Part shown: positions 9,290 to 19,322 of the stretch, piece after piece
Position numbering within the stretch: the first letter of the stretch is position 1
Layout of the letters: each line of letters starts with the position of its first letter
NCBI GenBank assembly: GCA_012513915.1
Contig: JAAZBG010000153.1
Span: 1-64,000 of the forward strand
Source of the DNA: Fibrobacter sp.
GTDB taxonomy: Bacteria > Fibrobacterota > Chitinivibrionia > Chitinivibrionales > Chitinispirillaceae
DNA: 64,000 nucleotides
Direction of reading: 5' to 3'
Position numbers and translations under genes: made by a program
The notes under the pieces: generated by a model
Seen by the model: only the letters and a program-made list of their open reading frames with translations
What the model was told of the DNA's origin: nothing
The model's database searches: none

Positions 9290-12200
9290 TTATGCTGCCG
9301 CGAGCGCAGGATCATCAAACTTTACCGAAACAATTGTGGAAATACCTTTTTCCTGCTGTGTCACTCCATAAAGCAAATCCGCAGCTTCCATGGTGCGTTT
9401 ATTGTGAGTAATAACAATAAACTGAGTCTTTTCTGCAAATTTCTTGAGAACCTTGACAAACCGTCCAACATTCGCTTCATCAAGTGGTGCATCAAGTTCA
9501 TCAAGAATGCAATACGCTGATGGTCTTACGAGGTAAAGTGCAAACAGCAGCGATATTGCAGTAAGTGCACGCTCTCCTCCCGAAAGAAGCTGTACACCCC
9601 GCATTTTTTTCCCTGCTGGACGCACATTAATATGGATAGGTGCTTCGAGTGGATCAACATTTTCTTCGAGTGCCAGGTGGGCTTCACCACCTTCAAACAG
9701 TGTTGTGAACAGTTCGACGAAATTTTTCTGTACCTGTTCAAAAGTTTCAAGAAACTGGACTCTTGCTTCTTTATCAAGTTTTTTAATTGCCCGTTCAAGC
9801 TCATCAACAGCAGTCTGAAGATCATCACGCTGTTTTGTCAATTCCTGAAGACGTGCATTTTCAGTTTCGTAGTCCTCAAGCGCAGCCATATTAACCTGAC
9901 CCACGTGCTTGATACGTTCCTTTAACATCTGGATATTTTGTATAATCTCACTGTCTTCTTCTTCAATATGAGGAATCGGTTCCGGCGGAGAATCGAGATC
10001 AAGCTCGTATGCTTCCCAGATTCTCTCACGTATACGACGCTGCTCCTGTTCATCACGGGTATATTTGATTTCAAGGTCATGAATCTGATTTGATATTGTG
10101 TCAAGTTCAGACTGACCAGTGCGCGCTTCTTTTCTAACGTCTTCAATTTCAAGTAATTGTCCGTTATACTCTTCCCGCTCCCTGTCGCGAACAGCCTCAA
10201 GACCAGTTCGTACTTCCCGCTGTTTTTCAAGTTCATCTTTGAGTACAAGCATCTGGTTTTCAAGGTCAGCAATATCAGAAAACGCACGCTGTTTATCTTC
10301 AATTTTCCCCTGTTTACGATCACCTGCGGATTTAATATCGCGCGTCAGACGTTCAATGTCCTGCTTATCCTGGATAATACGATTTTTCAGCCCGTGTACA
10401 TCAAGTTCAATGTTTTTGAGGTGCTCAACAAGTGTTCTGCGCTGCTCGTCCATTGAACGCACAGCAGCTCTCGCTTCGTCAACCTGCGATTCAAGAAGAT
10501 CCTTACGGCTCTGACAGGTTGCAACCTCTGCTTCGTGAGTTCCAATCTGTTCTTCAAGCTGACCAATTTTTACGGTAATATTGTCAAGTTCAGGATTAAG
10601 CACCGAGATTCTGTTCATGATAGTATGCGTTTCATTCTCATAATGCTTGATATTCGTCTGCTGTTCCTGCTGCTGACGCTGACCTTTATTCAATTTTTCG
10701 TCAACCTCAATAAGTGCAACCTTTGCCTCATCGCGGTTAATAATGCATATATCCTTGTCACTAAGAATCTTTGTATGCTCTTTTTCCCATTTTTCAATGT
10801 CAAAAGTCAGTTTTTCAATCTGCTGCTTGCGCTGTAAAATACCTGCCTTCTCTTTTTTTGCATTTCCGGCAAAAACCGTTCCATCCTGACGACAAATAAC
10901 GCCATCACGGCCAGCAAACAAACAGGATGGATTCTTAAGCGACAACCCGATAGCACTGTCAGCATTATCAGTAATAATAATATGATTCAGAAAATGATCT
11001 GCGAGTGCATCACAGCCTGATGCTACCTTGACAAGAGATCGTGCAGATACTCCTTCCGCAACCGCCGGCGGCATTTTATTTTTCAATGATGCTACACGTT
11101 CAAGCGAAATCATGCATGCTTCACCAATACGCTCTGCGCTCAGCTGTCCAACCGCATTTCGTAAATCAACCTCAGTATTGAAAACCACTGTCTGTACCGA
11201 TGTTCCAAGAATCTTTTCTACAAGCCCTACCAAGTGTTCATCCGAAACGGAGATAAGATCTGCAACGATTCCCCTGACGCCCGAAACTTTACGAGTAAGA
11301 AGTTCCTTGACACCGGCATCATACCCTTCATAGGCAGCATCAAGCCCGCTTAGAAACCTGAGTTGTGATTTACTTGTGGAAACCTGTGCCTCAAGAAGCT
11401 TTTCTTTTTCGACAAGTTCCTGATACCGTTTATCCTCTTTTTCGATTCTGCCAAGAAGAACTTCTCTCGATTGATGTAGATTTCTGTTCTCGTTGTCAAC
11501 AGCATGAAGCTGCTGGCGACATACGATAATCGCCTCCTGATACTCTTCCAGACGCATCTCAAGATTCTGAACCTCACGCTGATCACGTTCTCTGCGTTCA
11601 AGTGCGTTGTTAAGATTGCTTTTTAAAGTACTGAGAACATTTCGTGTTTCACCAAGCTGATTGATAAGCTCGATCTGATCGCGCCCAAGTTGATCCGCTT
11701 TATCTCTCTGAAGCTGCATACTGCTGTCAAACTGCGCAAGTTCATCGGTTGCACCATTGACACGCTCAGTGCTCTTCTGAAGCTGTGTTTCGCGGTCGAT
11801 GATACTTTTCTCAATCTGTGTCCGTAAACGGCTGTTTTCCTCAATCTGCATCTCGATAGACTGCACATCCTGATCAAACCGACTGACATTCTGTTTCAGA
11901 TTATTCAAACGCTCTGTTGCAACACTTATATCCCGGTCGAGACGAATAATACGTTCGTTTGACTCACTTACATTCCGTGATGCAATCTCAAGTTCTTTTT
12001 CTTTCTCAAGAGCACCAAGCTGCATTCGTTCAATGCGTGATTCCGCAGTTGCTATCGACGCCTTAAGTGTCTCGCGGCGTGTTTCCAGCTCTGTCAACAT
12101 CGACTTACGCTCTTTCATCGCCACACCAAGCATCTGGTAGCGGCGGTTTTCGTAGCCGACTTCCTGCGCCTTGAGATCGTCGAAATATGTTTTGTAGCGT

Positions 12201-12838
12201 TTTGCTTTTTCAACATGACGCGCCAGCATCCTTACCTGACGATCCGCTTCCTGCACCTTGTCGTTAATACGCAGTAAGTCCTGACGGGTTTTCTCAAGCT
12301 GACGCTGACTCTCTTTCCTCCGCTGCTTATATTTTCCAATTCCAGCAGCTTCCTCAAAAAGAATCCGGCGTTCTTCGGCCTTATCACTTAAAATGGCATT
12401 GATCATTGAATTTTCGATTGTCGTGTAAGCACTGCTGCCGATACCGGTATCAAGAAACAGGTGGTGAATATCGCGAAGACGACATGGAACTTTATTAATC
12501 CTGTATTCACTTTCACCACTGCGATAGATTCTGCGTGTAATCGCAACTTCACTATATTCAACAGGCAAAATGCCCTTATTATTTTCAATTGTAAGCGTTA
12601 CTTCAGCCATATTAAGGGCTTGACGGTTTTGGGTACCACTAAAAATTACGTCAGCCATATTGGAACTTCTCAACATTGATGCCTTCTGTTCACCAAACAC
12701 CCAGCGGATTGCATCAACAACGTTACTCTTGCCACACCCGTTTGGACCGATAACCGCAGTCATCCCCTCACCAAAGCGCAGCTCTGTCTTATCTGCGAAC
12801 GATTTAAATCCGAAAATAGAGAGTTTGCGAAGAATCAT
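9290..12838 (-). CDS. smc: Chromosome segregation/condensation ATPase SMC
   Basis: A full-length SMC protein (about 1182 residues from the corrected start). The Walker A is GPNGCGKSN near residue 35. Long coiled coils flank a hinge around 510-650 (GYDAGVKELL, then GVRGIVADLI), and the C-terminal head has the signature LSGGERAL (~1087) and Walker B CILDELDAPLD. It dimerises at the hinge and, with ScpA/ScpB (not in this window), forms the bacterial condensin that organises newly replicated origins. The ORF-track start (12883) adds 15 residues. I prefer ATG 12838 because it follows AAAAGGA and gives the conserved M-x-L-x-x-L-x-x-x-GFKSF start. Confidence 0.97.
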   Translation of the reverse strand: MILRKLSIFGFKSFADKTELRFGEGMTAVIGPNGCGKSNVVDAIRWVFGEQKASMLRSSNMADVIFSGTQNRQALNMAEVTLTIENNKGILPVEYSEVAITRRIYRSGESEYRINKVPCRLRDIHHLFLDTGIGSSAYTTIENSMINAILSDKAEERRILFEEAAGIGKYKQRRKESQRQLEKTRQDLLRINDKVQEADRQVRMLARHVEKAKRYKTYFDDLKAQEVGYENRRYQMLGVAMKERKSMLTELETRRETLKASIATAESRIERMQLGALEKEKELEIASRNVSESNERIIRLDRDISVATERLNNLKQNVSRFDQDVQSIEMQIEENSRLRTQIEKSIIDRETQLQKSTERVNGATDELAQFDSSMQLQRDKADQLGRDQIELINQLGETRNVLSTLKSNLNNALERRERDQREVQNLEMRLEEYQEAIIVCRQQLHAVDNENRNLHQSREVLLGRIEKEDKRYQELVEKEKLLEAQVSTSKSQLRFLSGLDAAYEGYDAGVKELLTRKVSGVRGIVADLISVSDEHLVGLVEKILGTSVQTVVFNTEVDLRNAVGQLSAERIGEACMISLERVASLKNKMPPAVAEGVSARSLVKVASGCDALADHFLNHIIITDNADSAIGLSLKNPSCLFAGRDGVICRQDGTVFAGNAKKEKAGILQRKQQIEKLTFDIEKWEKEHTKILSDKDICIINRDEAKVALIEVDEKLNKGQRQQQEQQTNIKHYENETHTIMNRISVLNPELDNITVKIGQLEEQIGTHEAEVATCQSRKDLLESQVDEARAAVRSMDEQRRTLVEHLKNIELDVHGLKNRIIQDKQDIERLTRDIKSAGDRKQGKIEDKQRAFSDIADLENQMLVLKDELEKQREVRTGLEAVRDREREEYNGQLLEIEDVRKEARTGQSELDTISNQIHDLEIKYTRDEQEQRRIRERIWEAYELDLDSPPEPIPHIEEEDSEIIQNIQMLKERIKHVGQVNMAALEDYETENARLQELTKQRDDLQTAVDELERAIKKLDKEARVQFLETFEQVQKNFVELFTTLFEGGEAHLALEENVDPLEAPIHINVRPAGKKMRGVQLLSGGERALTAISLLFALYLVRPSAYCILDELDAPLDEANVGRFVKVLKKFAEKTQFIVITHNKRTMEAADLLYGVTQQEKGISTIVSVKFDDPALAAA

Positions 12839-13423
12839 TGTAATTCCTTTTAATTTAGCAGTTTGCGACACCCGGACATCCATCGGACACCATATATCGC
12901 CGTAATTACTCTTTCAAGATACTATATATTGGGTTTCGAGTCAAGATCCCGGGCAATCTTTTTTTGTAACATTTTTAATTTTCCCAAAAGAATCGAGACC
13001 TGTGATACGCAAGAGAAGTGTTGTAAAATTATATAATGGGATGATTCAGGTAAAGGGTAAAAATACCCATCCAATATATATGGATGGATATTTAACCCGT
13101 AGGGATGGCTCTCGTGGCCATCCGTTCTTTCGCGTATATATTCATGTACATATTTAATGAATCTGGCAGAAACCCCGGGCATGATATCGCCACCCAAAAC
13201 CAGATTTCCCATTTCAACATTTACAATCCATTGAACAGTAGCACATTAAACAGCGATTCACACACCTGATCGTAAAAATTGAGGGGGACAACAAACATAA
13301 CCAATTTCTCACTCCGGACATCAAAAATCGCACATTTGATTGAAAATGCCCCCTACCCCAAACCCGGCCGGAACTGTATAATTACACTGATATTCCATAC
13401 GTTTATTTGTTACAGGATAACAC
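12839..13423. other. 585-bp intergenic region with palindromic repeats
   Basis: No convincing gene lies here. The minus-strand ORF 12922-13212 is mostly a read-through of palindromes and is rejected. Two inverted repeats follow one another: 13061-13073/13081-13093 (13-bp arms, one mismatch, 7-nt loop) and 13103-13109/13117-13123 (7-bp arms, 7-nt loop). The region should also hold the divergent promoters for smc and for the 13424 gene. Confidence 0.6.
13061..13123. repeat. Compound palindromic intergenic element
   Basis: The left arm aaatacccatcca pairs with tggatggatattt across atatata. Immediately after, cgtag leads into ggatggc/gccatcc across tctcgtg. Both stems contain the same CCATCC/GGATGG word, so the two hairpins could also pair with each other. 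The gtaggg lead-in resembles the one at 58145. This looks like a REP/MITE-like dispersed element rather than a terminator. Confidence 0.55.
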
Positions 13424-16360
13424 ATGCGTTTTTTCCGGATACAATTACTTCTTTTTATGCTTAGTTTTACCCTGTTGGCATTTGAACCCGACTGGTTTAC
13501 CGACATGCGTGGAAATAATTCCGGGCATACTACATGTCAGTTTCTGACACTTCCACACTCTGCAGTAAGTCTTGCAACCGGTCTTGCAGCATCGGGCGGC
13601 AACGGGGATGCTACCGACATTCCCTTTTTTACCGCCAATACTGCACTTGCCGACCGATACCGTTTTTCACTGACACACCTTGAATGGTTCATGGGCTTAC
13701 GAAAAGAGTATCTTGGTGCATATTTTCCTGTGCTTGATGTTGGCACATTTGGATGTTACTCGCAACTATTTACACCCGGCGCGTTTCACTATGCAAGGAC
13801 CATTGACGAAACACCGTCAGACCCTGAAATTTACGAGTTTTCAATTGGTGTATCCTTTGCCCGTCAGATCATTCTTAACCGGCTCAGTGCCGGAGCCGGT
13901 ATCGCGTTTCTCGAAAGCCATCTTGACAAAAGCATTGGCCGCACAGCTATTGGGAATTTAGATATTTTATACACGCCGTTTAGTGTACTTTCAGCGCATC
14001 TGTATGCAGCCAATATTGGGAAATCAATCACCTATGACCTTACTCCCGAGAGCCTCCCAACTGAAGCAGGTTTATCGGTGCAGTATTATCCGCTGTCAAA
14101 ATCATTTATTGAAAAAACGCATCTCAATCTTAAAGTGTCAATTGGTGCCCGAAAAATTGCCGACAATCCCGTTATAAGTGGCCTGAGTGCTGATTTCAGT
14201 GTGATGGAAACATTCTCAGTACGTACAGGATACGAGTTCACATATGGTAATGACTTTTCAGCTGAAGGGCTTGGTGCCGGAGCATCATTACAATTAGGTA
14301 AATATGCGCTGGATGGCTCCTGGCGCTATGAATCGAAGGACCTCGGTTTTGTCTGGGCTGCAACGCTTCGCATGCAGCTTGAGGAAATTACACACAGGAC
14401 CGCAGAACAATACTATGCAATCGCCATTAAGCATTACAAAAAAAATCGTACGGTTCTCTGCGAATACTTTGCTAAAAAAGCGCTCGCAAAAGATCCGAAT
14501 CTCTGGAAAGCGTATGCCCTGCTCAGTAAACTCCGCTCAGATATGCTGCGTCAGGAGAACCTTGAAGTCGGCATTATTTACGCCGGAAATATGCGCGGTA
14601 ATTTTACTGTTCCAATTGAACGATCAATGCCCGGTGGTCTTGCCCGCATGACTTCTGCAATCAGGAGCCTTCAGTCGCAGTTCTCCACATCAGTGACAAT
14701 CAGTACCGGCAATGTCGGTTCTTCAATCAGTGATACAAACAGAATTGCAATCAGCGGTACCTATTTCAATCGTATCAGTCCTGATATTCTTGCTGCCGGT
14801 AAAAACGAAATACTGTCATATCCGGACAGACTTCTGCATTACATGAAATTAACAACCAATAAGAAATTCATTCTTAATAACGCAAACATTTCAAATGGTT
14901 CAGTACTTACAAAACAGATTATTGAAAAAAACAACTACCGTTTTTTTATTACATCAGTTGTCAACAAATCACTGATTACCGATTCTACTGCACAAAAGCA
15001 GCTTAAACCACTGCTTCCGTCAGAGTTGTTAAACAGTGATGCCCTGCGGTGTGATGTAAAGATTGTCATTGTTGATGACACCTGGGAAAATATTAAAAAA
15101 AATACTGCTATTTACAAAGGATTTGACATTCTTATCTGTTCAGACCTTGATCAGCCCTTTCACTCATCAATGAAACTTGATTCTCTTATTGTATTAAGTG
15201 CTGGATCTGATTGTATGTATGCCGGTAATCTGATTCTGCGTTTTGATAACAACCGGAAACTGCTTGGAACAGAGAACAGGCTCTATCCGCTTTCCGATGA
15301 TATCAAACAGGATTCTGTCGTCGCAGAGGCAATGAGAAAAATTTCCATGCCGCAGAGTAATTCTGATTCAACTTCACCGCAGGTCTTACTTAAAAACACC
15401 ACACCTGACGGAGTATTCACGTTTTTGTCTAATCGTAACGAAACAGAGCAGTTATTTCTAAAAATTCTTGCACAAAAAGCGGAATTCCCGATTTCTGCAA
15501 CAGATCAGACAGCGTACTGTCCAGTGATGTCATTTTCGACATCACGTATTGCGTACATTGTAAAAACTGATACGCGGAATCGCTTTGTTATCAGTTCGAT
15601 GGACGGAAGTACGATAGTGGCAAGCCCGGACAGCCTCAACGTCAGAAACATTGCTGTTTCACCTGATGGAAAATGGCTCTATATATCGGCGTATGTTGAC
15701 AAAAACGACTATGCCGACATACTCCGGTGCCGCTTTGATGGAGGTCCTTTTTACAGTGTGATTCAATCTGACAGTATCAATGAACATGATATCGCTATTG
15801 CACCAAAAGAAAATCTGATGGTGTACAATGCCAGTAAAAACAGATCATATCAACTCTATTTTGCTGATATGACTGGACAGAATCCGATACAGATTACTGA
15901 TGTCAACGCGGATCATTTTTCTCCTCAGTTCAGCCCTGACGGCAAACGGATTGCATATCTGTCAGACCGATCCAATTTCGGCGGAAAACTTGACTTATGG
16001 GTATTTGACAGAGACAAGGCTGCACATGAGCAAATTACCAGTTACTCAAATGTCAAAGAGTTCTGCTGGCTTGATGATGCAAAAACGCTCTGTTTTTCTT
16101 CCGGAGTCAATGTTTTCAGTCTCTATAAGGTTGATATCAACAGTTCCCGTTATTCACAACTTATTTTGCGTGATTCCACAGTAACCTTTAACGAACGTTC
16201 ACCGATATTTGTTAAAGATTCAACAACTGAAACAATTATTTATACAAGGGAATATCAGGATGGTACACGAAAAATTTATCAGGTTACAACAAACGGGACT
16301 GGTGAGAAACGGATTGTTAACAGTAAAGGAAATGACTGGCTGCCATCCTATCGTAAATAG
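13424..16360 (+). CDS. PorV-like barrel / degenerate metallophosphoesterase / TolB-like propeller fusion
   Basis: 978 residues with a signal peptide (1-20) and ATG supported by CAGGA. Residues ~35-330 look like the PorV/UPF0164 family of 14-strand outer-membrane barrels, with LAASGGNGDAT, a TANTALA helix, a GYEFTYGN strand and the final VWAATLRM strand. Residues ~335-380 are helical and TPR-like. Residues ~385-640 resemble the N-terminal domain of 5'-nucleotidase/UshA-type metallophosphoesterases (VGIIYAGNMRGNF, GGLARMTSAI, TISTGN). The usual metal-binding D and H residues (DxH, GD, GNH) are replaced, so catalysis is unlikely. Residues ~690-975 carry PD40/TolB-like propeller blades (SPDGKWLYISAY, FSPDGKRIAYLSD). 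PorV proteins act in type IX secretion. An outer-membrane scaffold or secretion accessory role is inferred. It overlaps the convergent smr-like gene by 13 bp. Confidence 0.75.
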   Translation: MRFFRIQLLLFMLSFTLLAFEPDWFTDMRGNNSGHTTCQFLTLPHSAVSLATGLAASGGNGDATDIPFFTANTALADRYRFSLTHLEWFMGLRKEYLGAYFPVLDVGTFGCYSQLFTPGAFHYARTIDETPSDPEIYEFSIGVSFARQIILNRLSAGAGIAFLESHLDKSIGRTAIGNLDILYTPFSVLSAHLYAANIGKSITYDLTPESLPTEAGLSVQYYPLSKSFIEKTHLNLKVSIGARKIADNPVISGLSADFSVMETFSVRTGYEFTYGNDFSAEGLGAGASLQLGKYALDGSWRYESKDLGFVWAATLRMQLEEITHRTAEQYYAIAIKHYKKNRTVLCEYFAKKALAKDPNLWKAYALLSKLRSDMLRQENLEVGIIYAGNMRGNFTVPIERSMPGGLARMTSAIRSLQSQFSTSVTISTGNVGSSISDTNRIAISGTYFNRISPDILAAGKNEILSYPDRLLHYMKLTTNKKFILNNANISNGSVLTKQIIEKNNYRFFITSVVNKSLITDSTAQKQLKPLLPSELLNSDALRCDVKIVIVDDTWENIKKNTAIYKGFDILICSDLDQPFHSSMKLDSLIVLSAGSDCMYAGNLILRFDNNRKLLGTENRLYPLSDDIKQDSVVAEAMRKISMPQSNSDSTSPQVLLKNTTPDGVFTFLSNRNETEQLFLKILAQKAEFPISATDQTAYCPVMSFSTSRIAYIVKTDTRNRFVISSMDGSTIVASPDSLNVRNIAVSPDGKWLYISAYVDKNDYADILRCRFDGGPFYSVIQSDSINEHDIAIAPKENLMVYNASKNRSYQLYFADMTGQNPIQITDVNADHFSPQFSPDGKRIAYLSDRSNFGGKLDLWVFDRDKAAHEQITSYSNVKEFCWLDDAKTLCFSSGVNVFSLYKVDINSSRYSQLILRDSTVTFNERSPIFVKDSTTETIIYTREYQDGTRKIYQVTTNGTGEKRIVNSKGNDWLPSYRK

Positions 16361-16782
16361 ACAAGTGTTGCACCATCACCGCCATCTTTACCAACAGCAG
16401 GCCGGTAGTCCCTAACATTCAGACACAGCTCATTCTCAAGCATGCTTTTCACCATATCCTTGAGCACCGGCCCTCCGGTAAGTACCGAGTGATACCCTAC
16501 CCCGTGAATGATCAGCAGTTCTTTTGCACCAGTCTCAACACATCGGTTTATTACAAACCGTAACCGTTGTGATGCTTCTTCACTTCGCATTCCGTGAAGA
16601 TCCAGCGTTTCTCTGGGCTGACCGCGACTATTGACAGAACGGGTAGACTGTTTCTTTTTTACAGGAGAAACACCAAGATCCTTATTGCGGGTACCGTATT
16701 TTTTTACAAATGCAAGTATTTCATCAGTGTGATCGATATCATCACTGTTCTCCGACTGGGAATCATGTCTGTTTTTTTTCAT
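16348..16782 (-). CDS. Smr domain protein
   Basis: 144 residues from the preferred start. A charged, probably disordered N-terminal half precedes a C-terminal Smr domain with LDLHGM, IIHGVG and a final GATLVYL strand; the LDxH and HGxG motifs are the conserved nuclease-associated elements. Stand-alone Smr proteins are endonucleases acting on branched DNA or on mRNA in stalled-ribosome rescue; which applies here cannot be told. The ORF-track start (16878) would run 58 bases into the upstream peptidase gene. ATG 16782, with AGGA upstream, avoids this and begins MKKNRHD. Confidence 0.85.
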   Translation of the reverse strand: MKKNRHDSQSENSDDIDHTDEILAFVKKYGTRNKDLGVSPVKKKQSTRSVNSRGQPRETLDLHGMRSEEASQRLRFVINRCVETGAKELLIIHGVGYHSVLTGGPVLKDMVKSMLENELCLNVRDYRPAVGKDGGDGATLVYLR

Positions 16783-16819
16783 CGCCGGAATCCTGACAGG
16801 TAGAGTCTCAATGCAAGTC

Positions 16820-17755
16820 TCAATCAATCGCTCCGGCGTTAACAAACAGTTTGTCATCAATCCAGACCGACGCGCCACTTACGCATGCATCAAGATGTAC
16901 CGGCATATCATCACCGCCGCCGATTGTAACATGCACCGATCCCCTGACTTTTTTATCCTCGAGAAGCGTACACCCGAACTCTGCAAGTTCGTTTGTTCCA
17001 ATGCCAAGTTCAATAAGCGAACGGGCGCCACTGCGGTTTTTTACAAATAGCTTCTCAAGTTCAAGCTGGCAATCATGACCTTCAATCTTTACGACATTAC
17101 CTTGACGTATCGTTATTACAAGTGGTTTATCCATCGGTCCATCAACAAGGGCAAATGACTGATTTACAATAACAGTACCATTTGCCGTCCCGCTCTTTGG
17201 ACGTAAAGACACTTCACCACCGGGCAGATTGCCGAATGTCCCGTTTGACATCAGACGGCCATCATCAGCCCTCGCGGGATTTCCATCACACTCAAATGTC
17301 AATTCGGCCGAATCACCGCTGATTAAACGCACCACTGATGGCGTCCCGACCCGTCCGGCGACTTTCCTTGTGTAAATTCCAAGTTTTCGCCAGTCTGCAA
17401 CCATTGTTCTGCAAAACGACTCATCAGTCACCCCGGGCAACGTGGCAATCCTGACAGGTTTTTCAGTTGCAAGTTTTTCGATAAGTTCCGGTGAAAATGC
17501 TTTTTGGGTTGCAATTGCAATACAGTCAAATTTGTCAAGTACCGGAACAATAATCTCCGGGATCATACTCCCATCGTATTTTCGTGACTGCACCATTACA
17601 AGCATGGTTTCCTTGCATTTGCCATCAGCCGAGTTATATAACGCACGCCCGATCTGCATGCAATATGCATCGCAAAGCACAAGAAACTGTTCATTACGAC
17701 GAATATTAAGACAATCATTTACAGCAATTTCTGCACAAGCCTGCACCGAGTTCAT
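16820..17755 (-). CDS. M29-like aminopeptidase family protein
   Basis: About 311 residues resembling the thermophilic metallo-aminopeptidase M29 family and its NicX-like relatives. Features are the PGGEV segment (~180), the IELGIGTNELAEF motif (~255), a GSVHVTIGGG stretch and VHLDAC near the C-terminus, which carry Glu/His/Asp residues in the positions used for metal binding in the family. It is shorter than classical M29 enzymes (about 400 residues), so activity on peptides is not certain. The ORF track starts at a TTG; ATG 17755 is preferred. The Smr gene follows 37 bp later on the same strand, so they likely share a transcript. Confidence 0.7.
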   Translation of the reverse strand: MNSVQACAEIAVNDCLNIRRNEQFLVLCDAYCMQIGRALYNSADGKCKETMLVMVQSRKYDGSMIPEIIVPVLDKFDCIAIATQKAFSPELIEKLATEKPVRIATLPGVTDESFCRTMVADWRKLGIYTRKVAGRVGTPSVVRLISGDSAELTFECDGNPARADDGRLMSNGTFGNLPGGEVSLRPKSGTANGTVIVNQSFALVDGPMDKPLVITIRQGNVVKIEGHDCQLELEKLFVKNRSGARSLIELGIGTNELAEFGCTLLEDKKVRGSVHVTIGGGDDMPVHLDACVSGASVWIDDKLFVNAGAID

Positions 17756-18114
17756 CTTCAACCAATCATTTTTAATTTTTTAAATCTTAAAATATCTTAC
17801 AATATAATGTATAACCAAATATAACATTTCGCACCAGAATCATCCAATATCACTGTATCACTATAAAAATCAACAGGTCAGTTTTAAAAAAGTTACCAAT
17901 CTTTTTTCAGTGAAAAAACGTCGCAGAAATACCCCCCCAAAAAAATGATCGATTTTAATTGTCCTTGTTTATTTCTCACATCCGGAATGTTACAATTAAG
18001 CTGTTCATTAACGTATGTCAGGCTATCAGCAGAGTACCTGATATATGTCCGCTTAATCCAAATTAAATAATAAATCCTTGTTTCAGGATTTAAACTTTTT
18101 GCAGGGGGGCTTTT
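17756..18114. other. Intergenic region between divergent genes
   Basis: About 360 bp, A/T-rich, expected to contain back-to-back promoters for the peptidase and the first DUF4197 lipoprotein. A small hairpin aaatcct/aggattt (18072-18078/18085-18091, 6-nt loop) sits just upstream of the strong GGGGGG ribosome site of the lipoprotein gene. No gene was found. Confidence 0.5.
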
Positions 18115-19068
18115 ATGAAAAAAGAACTACGTTCATTAGCGATGGTTCTGCCGTTATCGTTGTCCATGTTTACTTCATGTGATGTCTTATCTCCACTTGA
18201 TCCCGGTAATTCATCACCAACTGACAAAACGGAAACAGATATTGTTTCAGGACTCAAGGGGGCTCTGGTTCTTGGCGCTAAAACCGCAGCGTTTACATTA
18301 AGCGACACAAGCGGAAATCCAAATCAATTCAACGAGGTTACCGGATATTTTGCCAATGAGCTGACAAAGATAAATCTTCCAGCCGATGCCGTGAATGCAC
18401 TCAAGATGTTGGAGGGTCTTAACAACAGTGAAATCGGTAAAACGCTCCTTGATGCCGCAGGTATTGATATCTCGCAATATCGTGAATCGATGATCCTTGG
18501 ATTAAACCGGGGTGCAGAAATAGCCGCTGCTCTTTCTGTTGATGTCTTTGAAAAAGTAATACGTGAAATGGACATCCCATCAGCACAGGATATTCTGTTT
18601 GGTCAGGATTCAACTGCTGCAACAAGCTATTTACAAAGTACAACTAGTGATATCTTGACAAATGGATTTACACCTATTGTTGACAGTGTATTCAATGAGG
18701 TTATGGTAACTGCTTTCGGCAAACAGTTCACGGTTAATGATCTCTGGCGTGAATTTGCAGAAAATTACAATAACGTTGTCATAGAATATCAAAGACTTAC
18801 AACAGAAGCGGCATCAACAGATCCAATGGCAGTATTGGCACTGGAGGCTGCTATGTCTGACATTGGAATTACCTCTGTTGACCCACTCGACATCAACATT
18901 GCAAGCTTCGCAACAAGCGAGGCACTCGAAGGATTGTTTTATATGGTTGGTAAACAGGAAGTTAAAATCCGTCGTGATCCGGTTGCAGCATTATCAAACG
19001 CTATTAATTTTTATACCGATACACTCTACAATCTGATAATGACAATATTTTCAAAAACAACCGAGTGA
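18115..19068 (+). CDS. DUF4197-type lipoprotein, copy 1
   Basis: 317 residues. The signal peptide ends in FTSC (Cys ~22), a good lipobox, so the protein should be lipid-anchored in the periplasm or outer membrane. The remainder matches the DUF4197 pattern: GLKGALVLGAKTAA near the start, a helical body with ILGLNRGAEIAA, a TSYLQSTT segment and the C-terminal EGLFYMVGKQEVKIRRDP, where family members have a GLF-x-x-xxxEExxIR motif. The function of DUF4197 is unknown. The ribosome site is GGGGGG. The next gene is a close paralogue, and each copy is followed by the same type of hairpin. Confidence 0.85.
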   Translation: MKKELRSLAMVLPLSLSMFTSCDVLSPLDPGNSSPTDKTETDIVSGLKGALVLGAKTAAFTLSDTSGNPNQFNEVTGYFANELTKINLPADAVNALKMLEGLNNSEIGKTLLDAAGIDISQYRESMILGLNRGAEIAAALSVDVFEKVIREMDIPSAQDILFGQDSTAATSYLQSTTSDILTNGFTPIVDSVFNEVMVTAFGKQFTVNDLWREFAENYNNVVIEYQRLTTEAASTDPMAVLALEAAMSDIGITSVDPLDINIASFATSEALEGLFYMVGKQEVKIRRDPVAALSNAINFYTDTLYNLIMTIFSKTTE

Positions 19069-19093
19069 TAACTGCGCTACTACTATTTATTAA

Positions 19094-19125
19094 AACAGAG
19101 ACCTTTAAAGTGAAAGGTCTCTGTT
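19094..19125 (+). terminator. Hairpin terminator after DUF4197 copy 1
   Basis: AACAGAGACCTTT and AAAGGTCTCTGTT form a perfect 13-bp stem with a 6-nt loop, 25 bp after the stop codon. No T-run follows. A nearly identical stem follows the paralogue. Confidence 0.7.
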
Positions 19126-19322
19126 ACTGAGTTCTCAGATGCCTATGTCAAAAGGCTCACATGTAATTGCCAAAGTTTGCGTATCCCTGTCACAATAGTT
19201 TAACTGACCGTACCATTTATGTATATTATGTCAGCAGCAGTATAAAAATTTATGAGTCTGCCTGTTCGACTGAATTTCGATTCTATAATTCAGTGTTTGT
19301 ACATTTTAAAATGGAAGGTGTT

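Noticed and set aside
10119-10514. Plus-strand ORF of 131 residues within smc
   Set aside because: Antisense of the coiled-coil region; serine-rich text typical of a shadow frame.
12922-13212. Minus-strand ORF of 96 residues between smc and the 13424 gene
   Set aside because: It reads through two palindromes, has no ribosome site and its HESHPYGL-type text is what such repeats give in one frame.
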